Assembly (NCBI GenBank): GCA_913060435.1
Contig: CAJXSB010000004.1
Span: 1 to 35,052 of the forward strand
Origin: an uncultured Desulfococcus sp.
GTDB taxonomy: Bacteria > Desulfobacterota > Desulfobacteria > Desulfobacterales > Desulfococcaceae
Length of the DNA stretch: 35,052 nucleotides
Reading direction: 5' to 3'
Shown: in pieces, positions 10,476 through 18,681 of the stretch
Position numbering within the stretch: the stretch's first letter is position 1
How the letters are laid out: every line of letters starts with the position of its first letter
The notes under the pieces: model-generated
Databases searched by the model: none
The model's input: only the letters and a program-made list of their open reading frames with translations
What the model was told of the DNA's origin: nothing
Position numbers and translations under genes: made by a program

Positions 10476-11708
10476 ATGATGAAGGATTTTTTCAAGGTCA
10501 TGGACATCGACCAGGTGACAGCGCTGGCCACCGGCTTCGGGACGGTGGCGGATGAGACGGTCCCGGCGGACGAGACCCTCGATCGGATCCTGGCGGAGGC
10601 GGTGGTCTCGGACATCGACCTGCCGGATTTCCGGCGGACGACCATGGACGGATATGCCGTTCGGGCCGGTGCCACCTTCGGGGCCTCCGAGGGCAGTCCG
10701 GCCTACCTGAACGTCAAGGGGACGATCCGCATGGGGGATGTGCCCGACTTCTCCGTGGGCCCGGGGGAGGCGGCCCGGATCTCCACCGGCGGCATGCTCC
10801 CCGACGCCGCGGACGCCGTCGTCATGATCGAACACACCGAGGCCTTGGACGACACGGTCATCGAGGTCTACAAGAGTGTCGCGCCGGGGCAGCACGTGGT
10901 CGATGTGGGCGAGGACTTCCAGCGGGGCGAGACGGTCCTGGACCGCGGCCGACGGATCCGGCCCCAGGAGATGGGGGTCCTCTCGGCCCTGGGCCGGGAG
11001 TCGGTGCGGGTCTTTCGGCGTCCCGTGGTGGGCATCATTTCCACCGGCGATGAGGTGGTCCCCATCGACCGGATGCCCAGGCAGGGCCAGATCCGGGACG
11101 TCAACACCTATTCCCTGGCCGGCTGGGTCCGTCGGGCCGGCGCCGTGCCGAAGACCTACGGCATCATCCCCGACCGGCGGGACGACCTGCGCGAAGCCTG
11201 CCGCCGGGCGCTTTCCGAATCGGACATGGTGCTGGTCTCCGGCGGCAGCTCGGTCGGCACCCGGGACTACACCATCGATGTCCTCGAATCCCTGCCGCAA
11301 TCCCGGGTGCTGGTCCACGGCATCTCCATCAGCCCGGGCAAGCCCACCATCCTTGCGTCGGTCGACGATAAACCCTTCTGGGGCCTGCCGGGCCATGTGG
11401 TCTCGGCCATGGTCGTCTTTGCGGTGGTGGTCCGGCCCTTCATCGACCACATGGCCGGTCTGGCGGCATCCGGGATGCCCGATCTGCGCATCCCCGCCCG
11501 CCTGACGCGCAACCTCGCCTCTGCCCAGGGCCGCGTCGATTACGTTCGGGTCCGGCTGACGGCGGGGGAAGGCGGGCTGGGTGCGGAGCCCATCCTGGGG
11601 AAGTCGGGCCTGATCCACACCATGGTCCGGGCCGACGGCCTCATCCGCATCGACCGCGACGTCGAAGGGATGGAAAAGGGGACGGCGGTGCAGGTGCTCC
11701 CGCTCTAA
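10476..11708 (+). CDS. moeA: Molybdopterin molybdenumtransferase MoeA
   Basis: TTMDGYAVRA, ISTGGMLPDAADAVVMIEHTE, GIISTGDEVV, SGGSSVGTRDYT, SPGKPTI; MoeA family. Confidence 0.93.
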   Translation: MMKDFFKVMDIDQVTALATGFGTVADETVPADETLDRILAEAVVSDIDLPDFRRTTMDGYAVRAGATFGASEGSPAYLNVKGTIRMGDVPDFSVGPGEAARISTGGMLPDAADAVVMIEHTEALDDTVIEVYKSVAPGQHVVDVGEDFQRGETVLDRGRRIRPQEMGVLSALGRESVRVFRRPVVGIISTGDEVVPIDRMPRQGQIRDVNTYSLAGWVRRAGAVPKTYGIIPDRRDDLREACRRALSESDMVLVSGGSSVGTRDYTIDVLESLPQSRVLVHGISISPGKPTILASVDDKPFWGLPGHVVSAMVVFAVVVRPFIDHMAGLAASGMPDLRIPARLTRNLASAQGRVDYVRVRLTAGEGGLGAEPILGKSGLIHTMVRADGLIRIDRDVEGMEKGTAVQVLPL

Positions 11709-11786
11709 GATCGTATTTTTCTTTTCCAACACCACTATGATGATGGCGCCGGCGCGCCGGCGTTTCCGGCGCCTTCAGGAGACGAT

Positions 11787-13730
11787 ATGGCATCCAAACG
11801 CAACATCTATTTGAAGAAGCGGACCCTGGCGGAGGCCCGCCGGATCCTGTTCGAGGCATTTCCCGGCGTCGGCACCACGGCGGTGGAGCACATCCCGCCC
11901 GACGCGGGGGTCGGCCGGGTGACGGCAGCGCCGGTCTTCGCCCGGATCTCCTCCCCCAATTTCCATGCGGCCGCCATGGACGGCGTCGCCGTTGAAGCAG
12001 CCGGAACCTTCGGTGCTGCGGAAACCCGGCCCAAGACCCTCACCGTCGGCAAAGACGCCTTCTGGGTCAATACCGGGCACCCGCTCCCCCCGGGGACCGA
12101 CGCCGTCATCATGGTGGAGAACCTCAACCCTGTCGACGAGGCGACCCTGGAGATCGAGGCGCCGGCATTCCCGTGGCAAAACATCCGGAAGCTGGGGGAG
12201 GACATCGTCGCCACCGAGCTGCTCTTCCCGCGCCACCACCGCATTACGCCCTACTGCGTCGGCGCCCTCATCGGCGGGGGGATTTTTTCGGTGCCGGTGC
12301 GGAAAAAGCCCTCGGTCGTGGTGATGCCCACGGGGTCGGAGCTGGTCGACTGGCGGCATGCCGACCTCGCGGATCTTCAGCCGGGCCAGGTGCTCGAGTC
12401 CAACTCCTTCGTGCTGAGCAGCATGGTCCGGGAGTGGGGCGGCGAAGCAGTCCGGCACGACACCCTCCGGGACGACCTGGAGGCCATCTCCCGGGCGGTG
12501 GCCGCGGCGGTGGACGGCGGTGCGGACATGGTGCTCACGGTGGGCGGCTCCTCGGCCGGATCCGAGGATTTCACCCGCGCGGTGATCGAGGCCCGGGGCG
12601 AGGTGCTGGTGCACGGGGTGACCATCATGCCGGGCAAACCGCTGCTCATCGGCCGGGTCCAGGGGACGCCGGTGATCGGGATGCCCGGATATCCGGTCTC
12701 CATGATCGTCGCCTTCGAACAGTTTGTGGGGCCGCTGATCTGCCGCATGCTGGGGCTTGCCGAGCCCGAGCGCCCGACAGCGCCGGTGGAGACGACCCGG
12801 AAGATTCCCTCCAAGCTCGGCGTCGAGGAGTTCCTGAGGGTCAAGCTGGGCAAGGTGGGGGACCGCATCGTAGCGACGCCCCTTCCCCGTGGGGCGGGGA
12901 GCATCACCACCATCACCGAAGCCGACGGCATCATCCGCATCCCCAACCACCTGGAGGGCGTCAAGGAGAACGAAACGGTCACGGCCTCCCTGCTGCGCCC
13001 CCTCGGATCGATCGAAAAGACCCTGGTGGTGGTGGGAAGCCATGACAACACCCTTGATGTGCTGGCCGATCAGCTCCGGGCGGAGGGAGACGGGGAGATC
13101 ACCCTCTCGTCGAGCCATGTCGGCAGCATGGGGGGGCTGATGGCGATCAAGCGGGGCGTGTGCCACCTGGCGGGGGCGCACCTCCTCGACATCGAAGACG
13201 GCTCCTACAACATCTCCTATGTCCGTCGCTTTCTGTCGGGGGTGGAGGTGAGAATCGTCAACCTGGTCTTCCGCGATCAGGGCCTGATCGTGGGTCGCGG
13301 AAACCCCAAGGACATCCGGGACATCGAGGACCTGGTCCGCGATGATATCCGCTTTGTCAACCGCCAGGGCGGTTCGGGAACCCGTATCCTCCTCGACTAC
13401 CGCCTGGCCCAGCTCGGCATCGATCCGGCGCGGATCGCGGGGTATGCCGACGAAGAGTTCACCCACATGGCCACGGCCGCGGCGGTGTTGAGCGGGGCCG
13501 CCGATGTCGGCCTCGGCATCTACGCCGCCGCCAGGGCGCTCCACCTCGATTTCATCCCGGTGGTGACGGAGCAGTACGACCTGATCATTCCCGAGGCGTA
13601 TATGGACTGGAGGCCCATGACGGTCCTGCTGGAGACCATCCATTCGGCGGCGTTCAAGGACCGCGTCAAGGCCCTGGGGGGATACAGCACCCAGAAGACG
13701 GGGCAGGTGATGTTTTCGGGCGTTGCCTGA
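11787..13730 (+). CDS. MoeA-like protein fused to a C-terminal substrate-binding (PBP-like) domain
   Basis: N-terminal MoeA motifs (AAMDGVAVEA, VMPTGSELVDW, VGGSSAGSEDFTRAV, MPGKPLLIG), then about 230 aa resembling PBP-like domains (LVVVGSHDNTLDVLADQLRAEG...LSSSHVGSMGGLMAIKRGVCHLAGAHLLD...FVNRQGGSGTRILLD). Confidence 0.92.
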   Translation: MASKRNIYLKKRTLAEARRILFEAFPGVGTTAVEHIPPDAGVGRVTAAPVFARISSPNFHAAAMDGVAVEAAGTFGAAETRPKTLTVGKDAFWVNTGHPLPPGTDAVIMVENLNPVDEATLEIEAPAFPWQNIRKLGEDIVATELLFPRHHRITPYCVGALIGGGIFSVPVRKKPSVVVMPTGSELVDWRHADLADLQPGQVLESNSFVLSSMVREWGGEAVRHDTLRDDLEAISRAVAAAVDGGADMVLTVGGSSAGSEDFTRAVIEARGEVLVHGVTIMPGKPLLIGRVQGTPVIGMPGYPVSMIVAFEQFVGPLICRMLGLAEPERPTAPVETTRKIPSKLGVEEFLRVKLGKVGDRIVATPLPRGAGSITTITEADGIIRIPNHLEGVKENETVTASLLRPLGSIEKTLVVVGSHDNTLDVLADQLRAEGDGEITLSSSHVGSMGGLMAIKRGVCHLAGAHLLDIEDGSYNISYVRRFLSGVEVRIVNLVFRDQGLIVGRGNPKDIRDIEDLVRDDIRFVNRQGGSGTRILLDYRLAQLGIDPARIAGYADEEFTHMATAAAVLSGAADVGLGIYAAARALHLDFIPVVTEQYDLIIPEAYMDWRPMTVLLETIHSAAFKDRVKALGGYSTQKTGQVMFSGVA

Positions 13731-13767
13731 CGCGGGACGGGCGGATGCAGCGCTGCCGCCAAAAAGA

Positions 13768-13817
13768 AAAACCTCCACCCGGTGCGCTGCAGGCACCGAA
13801 TGGAGGTTTCTTTTTTT
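13768..13817. terminator. Bidirectional intrinsic terminator between moeA-PBP and the ompA-like gene
   Basis: AAAACCTCCAcccGGTGC-gctgcag-GCACCgaaTGGAGGTTTC followed by TTTTTTT on + and an A-rich flank giving a T-run on -; between convergent genes. Confidence 0.85.
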
Positions 13818-13843
13818 CGTCGATCAGCGCAGGGCCAGGCGAC

Positions 13844-14779
13844 TTACCAGATCGGTGTCAGCTCCACCCGACGGTTCAGCTGGCGGCCTTCTGCGGTCTC
13901 GTTGGTGGCGATGGGCTTCTCTTCGCCGAAGCCAACGGCATTGATGCGGTCGGCGCTGACACCGTTCCGCTCCATGAGCGCATTCTTGATGGCATTGGCG
14001 CGTCTTTCCGACAGGCCCTGGTTGTATGCTTCCGTACCGATGGAATCGGTATGGCCCTCGAGCTGGAGGGTCATGGTGGGGTTGTTGTCCAGGATACCGG
14101 CGATGCGGTCCATCAGCGGATAGAATTCGGGCTTGACTTCCGCCTTGTCAAAATCAAACAGGTAGGTCTGCTCCAGGACCCAGCAGCCTCTTTCGTCCAC
14201 CTCAACACCCTTCGGGGTGTTGTTGCAGACGTCGACTTCATCACAGACGGTGTCGCCGTCAGCGTCGACGCACTCGGTCTCCATGACGATTACTTCCGGG
14301 AGCTTGTAGGCGGCCAGGATCTGGCTCAGCTCCGCGGCGCTGTAGGCGGTGGATTTATCGCCGAAGATGATTTCGCCGTCGACGACCTTGCAGTAGTTGG
14401 TCGCACCCTGAATGGCGGCGGCGTCTTCAGGGGAGAGTTCCAGGCCGTAGGCGGTGAAGATCCTGTGGTAGTCCTCGGGGGTGTAGGCGGTGGATTTATC
14501 GCCGAAGACCACGGTGTCATCGACCACTTTGGCGTAGCCTGCCGGAACATCAGCGGCGGCCTCGGGGGACATTTCCAGGCCGTATGCGGCCAGAATGTCG
14601 TTGATGGTCGCCGGGGAAAACCCGGTGGACTTGCCTTTGTAAACGACCTCTCCGTCCGCTACCGATCCGAAGACGGACGGAATATTGGCCGCATCAGGGC
14701 TCAATTCAATGGCAGATGCGGGCAGGGCCACTGCCAGCGCAACTGCAACAGACATAACCATAATAATAATTTTTTTCAT
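13844..14779 (-). CDS. OmpA-family outer-membrane protein with three-fold N-terminal repeat and TSP3-like linker
   Basis: Signal peptide MKKIIIMVMSVAVALAVALPASA; CVDADGDTVCDEVDVCNNTPKGVEVDERGCW linker; OmpA C-domain TMTLQLEGHTDSIGTEAYNQGLSERRANAIKNALMERNGV. Confidence 0.93.
   Translation of the reverse strand: MKKIIIMVMSVAVALAVALPASAIELSPDAANIPSVFGSVADGEVVYKGKSTGFSPATINDILAAYGLEMSPEAAADVPAGYAKVVDDTVVFGDKSTAYTPEDYHRIFTAYGLELSPEDAAAIQGATNYCKVVDGEIIFGDKSTAYSAAELSQILAAYKLPEVIVMETECVDADGDTVCDEVDVCNNTPKGVEVDERGCWVLEQTYLFDFDKAEVKPEFYPLMDRIAGILDNNPTMTLQLEGHTDSIGTEAYNQGLSERRANAIKNALMERNGVSADRINAVGFGEEKPIATNETAEGRQLNRRVELTPIW
14300..14701 (-). repeat. Three tandem ~44-aa protein repeats in the OmpA-like protein
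   Basis: SPDAANIPSVFGSVADGEVVYKGKSTGFSPATINDILAAYGLEM / SPEAAADVPAGYAKVVDDTVVFGDKSTAYTPEDYHRIFTAYGLEL / SPEDAAAIQGATNYCKVVDGEIIFGDKSTAYSAAELSQILAAYKLPEV. Confidence 0.85.
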
Positions 14780-15251
14780 CTCTTTTCCTCCTTAACGTAA
14801 ATAATCCTCTGTTTCCATCCTTGGGTGCTGCAAGTGATAAGGTTCGCCGATCACCTCCCTCCGCCATAGTGTTATGTATGAGAATTACATGCCTGTGTGA
14901 ACCTAACAACCACAGGACGCCCCTCGTCCCCGATGGATGCCGCACGGACCTGATATCCTTTCGGGATACCCTTCATCTGTTCAATACCCGATAATGGCAT
15001 CATATGGGAACATGCCTTTTTCTTATAAAATTGTCAAACCCATAATGTGTTTTACGGCCATATGGTAGGATAATCAAGAAGAAATTGAATGATTCCACCG
15101 GATGGATCATGTTTTCGCGGGTGTCGTGCCGGAATGGGGCGCCTCCGGTCGCGGGTATCCTGCGCCGCCGAGTATCGGCGGCGGAAATCGCAAGGGTCGT
15201 TTTTCCCTGCACCGGCCGCCCTGTCGGGTGGACGGTGCCAGCTGCCGGCGA

Positions 15252-15926
15252 TCAGGACTTTTTGTATTTTGAATGGAGGCCTGCGGCTTCGGCCTGGGCC
15301 CGTTTGATCTGGGCGGGTTTCATCTTGGATTCAATCAGCGTCAGGTAATTCTTCCCTGCGAAGTGGCCGTTGGCAGCGGCCAGGGCGCACCAGGCATAGG
15401 CCTTGACGTTGTCTTTCCGGATCCCCCGCCCATGGAAGTAGATCTGCGCAAGGTTGTACTGGGCCGCGGCATAGTTCTGTTCAGCGGCTTTCAGGTACCA
15501 TTTCATGGCTTCGGCATAGTTTCTGGGAACACCCTGCCCCTTTTCATACATCATGCCCAGCTTGTTCTGGGCGCCGGCAAATCCCTTCTCTGCGGCCTTC
15601 TGGTACCAGTTCAGGGCCTTGGCGAAGTCTTTGGCGGCGCCGTTGCCGCTCTGGTAGATGACGCCGAGGTTGTACTGGGCGATGGTGTAGTCCTGGTTGG
15701 CCGCACGGAGATACCAGTTCATGGCTTCGGCGTTGTTTTTGGGGACGCCGTTGCCATTGAAGTAGATGGTGGCCATTTTGTACTGCGCGATGGCATGCCC
15801 CTTTTCGGCGATGCGCTTGATCTGTTCGAACGTCGGCTCCTGGGCCGCCGGTTCTCCGCTGAATCCGATAAGGCAGATGAGCAGGATCAGGGCTGCCGGC
15901 AAAGATTTTTTCATCGGTTCCCCCAT
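15252..15926 (-). CDS. Secreted/periplasmic Sel1-like repeat (SLR/TPR) protein
   Basis: N-terminal signal-like segment, then repeated AQYNLGVIYQSGNGAAKDFAKALNWYQKAAEKGFA-type Sel1 units. Confidence 0.92.
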   Translation of the reverse strand: MGEPMKKSLPAALILLICLIGFSGEPAAQEPTFEQIKRIAEKGHAIAQYKMATIYFNGNGVPKNNAEAMNWYLRAANQDYTIAQYNLGVIYQSGNGAAKDFAKALNWYQKAAEKGFAGAQNKLGMMYEKGQGVPRNYAEAMKWYLKAAEQNYAAAQYNLAQIYFHGRGIRKDNVKAYAWCALAAANGHFAGKNYLTLIESKMKPAQIKRAQAEAAGLHSKYKKS

Positions 15927-16148
15927 ATGTGTTGGTTGGTTGCCTTATTCCCCAAGGCAGGAAGGAACGCCGCCATGGCGCCTCAATAACAATCCTTATT
16001 ACTTTTGCAAAATATTTTCTGGATTGTCAATCTGATTTTTGGCCGGCGGACGCGGATGGCGGCATCTTTCCATCGTGAGAGAATCGTGCTGTACATCTCT
16101 TCAGGGTTGTGCAATGATTAAAGGTTGTAATGATATTTTTGCCAATGG

Positions 16149-16511
16149 ATGGTAGCAATGACCACAGAAAACGATGTCGTACTGATATATTTCGAAGAGG
16201 AGCCCATGACCTTCGCCCGGATCGAGAGCATCCAGGCGGACCACAAACCCGACTGGTACCATGTCAAGCTGCTGATGCTGCAGGTGCCGCTGCAGGCCGT
16301 GACCTGGATCCTCCGGACAGCCTATATCGACGGGGAGGAGTTCACCATGAACGGCAACCGGATGCGGCTGGAGCGGGTGGTCTGTCCCGAAGACCCGGAA
16401 CGGGACGCCCCCGGAGCGGAGAAGAAGGCGCCGTCGGAAAAGACCGACGCCAAAAAGTCCGGGGAGAGGGAGACGAAGGTCATCTCGTTCCAGGACCACC
16501 GGAAGCGCTGA
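16149..16511 (+). CDS. Small conserved-type protein of unknown function
   Basis: 120 aa (YFEEEPMTFARIESIQADHKPDWYHVKLLMLQVPLQAVTWILRTAYIDGEEFTMNGNRMRLERV + charged tail); stop overlaps the dusB start (TGATG). Confidence 0.75.
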   Translation: MVAMTTENDVVLIYFEEEPMTFARIESIQADHKPDWYHVKLLMLQVPLQAVTWILRTAYIDGEEFTMNGNRMRLERVVCPEDPERDAPGAEKKAPSEKTDAKKSGERETKVISFQDHRKR

Positions 16512-17509
16512 TGGGAGGCGGCATGAAGATCGGATCCGTTGCCCTGAAGAATGCTACGGTGCTGGCGCCGCTGGCCGGCATCACGAACCTGCCCCATCGC
16601 CTGATGGCCAAGGCGGCCGGATGCGGGCTGGTGGTCTCGGAGATGATCAGCGCCAACGGCCTGGTCTACGGTGCCCACAAGACCCTCCGGATGCTGGAGA
16701 GCGCACCCGGGGAGAAGCCGCTGTCCGTGCAGATTTTCGGCTCGGATCCCGGGGTTATGGCCGATGCCGCGGAAATCGTCGCGGCGGCAGGGGCGGACAT
16801 CCTGGACATCAACTTCGGATGCTCCGTCAAAAAGATCCTGAAGTCCGGTTCGGGCGCGGCCCTCATGCGGACGCCCGAGACCGCCAGGGCCGTCCTGACG
16901 GCGGTCCGCCGCCGCATCCGGATCCCCCTGACCATCAAGATCCGCAGCGGCTGGGATCCCTCCGGCAACCAGGCCCTGGAGATCGCCCGCATGGCCGAGG
17001 CCTGCGGCGTTGATGCCGTGGCGGTCCATCCGCGGACGGCGGTACAGGGGTTCCGCGGCTTCGCCGACTGGTCGGTGATCGCCGCCGTCAAACGCGCGGT
17101 GGGGATCCCGGTGATCGGCAACGGCGACATCGTCGACCCGGAGGACGCCCTCCGAATGCGCGAGGAGACCGGCTGCGATGCGGTCATGGTGGGGCGGGCC
17201 GCCATCGGGGCTCCATGGATCTTTTCCCAGATCCATGCACTGGAGCGGGGCGAGCCGGCGGCGCAGGTGACCCTGGACCATCGGATTTCCACCATGATGC
17301 GATATCTGGATGCATCGGTGGCCTATCTCGGAGAGGAGACCGCCTGTCGGATGATGCGCAGCCGCCTCGGGTGGTTTGTGAAAGGGGTGCGAAACAGCAC
17401 CCGCTTCCGGGCGTCCATTACGCGTGTCCGCACCCGACGGGAGGCCGCCGCCCTGATCGAAGCGTTCCGGGTCCTGCATGACGTCCCGGAGACGGCGGCA
17501 TGTGCTTGA
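16511..17509 (+). CDS. dusB: tRNA-dihydrouridine synthase (DusB-like)
   Basis: MKIGSVALKNATVLAPLAGITNLPHRLMAKAAGCGLVVSEMISANGLVYG...DINFGCSVKKILKSGSGAALMR...VHPRTAVQGF...GNGDI...DAVMVGRAAIGAPWIF. Start at 16511 or 16523. Confidence 0.94.
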   Translation: MGGGMKIGSVALKNATVLAPLAGITNLPHRLMAKAAGCGLVVSEMISANGLVYGAHKTLRMLESAPGEKPLSVQIFGSDPGVMADAAEIVAAAGADILDINFGCSVKKILKSGSGAALMRTPETARAVLTAVRRRIRIPLTIKIRSGWDPSGNQALEIARMAEACGVDAVAVHPRTAVQGFRGFADWSVIAAVKRAVGIPVIGNGDIVDPEDALRMREETGCDAVMVGRAAIGAPWIFSQIHALERGEPAAQVTLDHRISTMMRYLDASVAYLGEETACRMMRSRLGWFVKGVRNSTRFRASITRVRTRREAAALIEAFRVLHDVPETAACA

Positions 17510-17569
17510 AACAGGCGCTGCCCGGCCTGGAACGAAAATGATCCCATTTTTTCCGGAAAGGAGAAGCGG

Positions 17570-18136
17570 ATGACAAAAACCGCGCTGGTCCCCATTGCCG
17601 ACGGGACCGAAGAGATTGAAGCAGTCAGCATTATCGACGTCCTGCGCCGCGCCGGTGTCGCGGTCACGGTGGCGTCGGTCATGGACCGGCTCCAGGTGAC
17701 CGCCTCCCGCGGCGTGATGCTGGTGGCCGAAAAACAGATCTCCGATTGTGTGAATGATACCTACGACCTGGTGGTCCTGCCCGGGGGCATCCCGGGGGCC
17801 GAGCATCTCCGGGACTCGGAGGCGCTTGCCGGGATCCTGGAGCGCCAACGGGCGTCCCAGGGGCTCTATGGCGCCATCTGCGCCGCACCGGCGGTGGTGC
17901 TCCACGAAAGGGGGCTCCTCGAGGGGCGCAGGGCCACCTGCCATCCGGCCTTCCGCGACCATCTGCCCGGATACGAGGAGCCGGATGCCGGCCGGCGGCG
18001 CGTGGTGGTCGACGGCCCGTGCGTAACGAGCCAGGGCCCGGGCACCGCCATCGAGTTTGCACTCTCGCTGGTCTCCCTGCTGCTGGGGGAGGAAAAGGCG
18101 GAAGAGGTTGCCGGGCCCATGATGATGCGGCAGTAG
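17570..18136 (+). CDS. DJ-1/PfpI (YajL-like) family protein
   Basis: TALVPIADGTEEIEAVSIIDVLRRAG...YDLVVLPGGIPGAEHLRDS...YGAICAAPAVVL (nucleophile-elbow Cys). Confidence 0.93.
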   Translation: MTKTALVPIADGTEEIEAVSIIDVLRRAGVAVTVASVMDRLQVTASRGVMLVAEKQISDCVNDTYDLVVLPGGIPGAEHLRDSEALAGILERQRASQGLYGAICAAPAVVLHERGLLEGRRATCHPAFRDHLPGYEEPDAGRRRVVVDGPCVTSQGPGTAIEFALSLVSLLLGEEKAEEVAGPMMMRQ

Positions 18137-18165
18137 CGTTTCGACAGGCGCAAGGAGGTGCATGC

Positions 18166-18510
18166 ATGACCATGACGAAGTTTCTGCAGCAGGCGAAGCG
18201 GCTGGAGATCCAGCCCTACAAGAAGAAAGCGAATATCGAAGAACTGAAGGCGAAGAGCATCCCGTTTATCGGATCTCCCCTGAGGCACCCCGTGGACAAG
18301 GCCAAGGTTGTGCTCATCGTGGACCCCTACAACCAGACCAACTTCTATTATGAATTCAAGACGGAGGACATCACCTTTGTCGAGGATTTTCCCACCATCG
18401 TCAATATCGAAGGGGAGAACGTCACCATGGTGAAGCTCTGGATCCGCAAGGGCGGCATCGGCGTCCGGTGCTCCCCCTTCGTGGTGGAGTCCTTCGCCTC
18501 GCCCTTCTAA
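18166..18510 (+). CDS. Small conserved-type protein of unknown function
   Basis: 114 aa, strong AAGGAGG RBS just upstream; MTMTKFLQQAKRLEIQPYKKKANIEELKAKSIPFIGSPLRHPVDKAKVVLIVDPYNQTNFYYEFKTEDITFVEDFPTIVNIEGENVTMVKLWIRKGGIGVRCSPFVVE. Confidence 0.8.
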   Translation: MTMTKFLQQAKRLEIQPYKKKANIEELKAKSIPFIGSPLRHPVDKAKVVLIVDPYNQTNFYYEFKTEDITFVEDFPTIVNIEGENVTMVKLWIRKGGIGVRCSPFVVESFASPF

Positions 18511-18578
18511 AACGGGGCCGGGCGGAAATCGCCGGCGCGGAACCGAAGCATCGATACGATGATGCACGGCGAAAGGGT

Positions 18579-18602
18579 CGGAAACCGGACCCGGAAAACA
18601 CC
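18579..18602 (+). repeat. Partial copy of the terminal arm of the palindromic element at 27251-27428
   Basis: CGGAAACCGGACCCGGAAAACACC compared with CGGAAACCGGACCCGGAGAACGCC at 27405-27428 (2 differences). Confidence 0.6.
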
Positions 18603-18621
18603 TCAAGTTGAGATTGAAATA

Positions 18622-18655
18622 AAAACGGCAGCGTCCCAGGGGGCGCTGCCGTTTT
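18622..18655. terminator. Bidirectional intrinsic terminator downstream of fdhA and the small unknown gene
   Basis: AAAACGGCAGCG-tcccaggggg-CGCTGCCGTTTT, perfect stem with A/T flanks, between convergent genes. Confidence 0.88.
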
Positions 18656-18681
18656 GGCGTTGGTATGGCCGGTGCGGCGTT

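Noticed and set aside
8497-11735. Large minus-strand ORFs (633 and 678 aa) opposite ubiD and moeA
   Set aside because: Antisense artefacts of high GC; the plus-strand proteins have clear family motifs.
11709-11786. Moco riboswitch before the second moeA
   Set aside because: The intergenic gap is only 78 nt and shows a simple GC hairpin, not the larger Moco-element architecture.
14300-14701. Tandem DNA repeats in the ompA-like gene as a CRISPR or VNTR array
   Set aside because: The repeats are in-frame protein repeats with diverged DNA; no spacers and no exact DNA periodicity.
14996-15022. GGCAT-catatgggaac-ATGCC-TTTTTC as a terminator of a small RNA
   Set aside because: The stem is only 5 bp with an 11-nt loop and no upstream transcript can be argued; too weak to call.
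16322-18163. 613-aa minus-strand ORF opposite dusB and the DJ-1 gene
   Set aside because: Antisense artefact; no recognisable domain.
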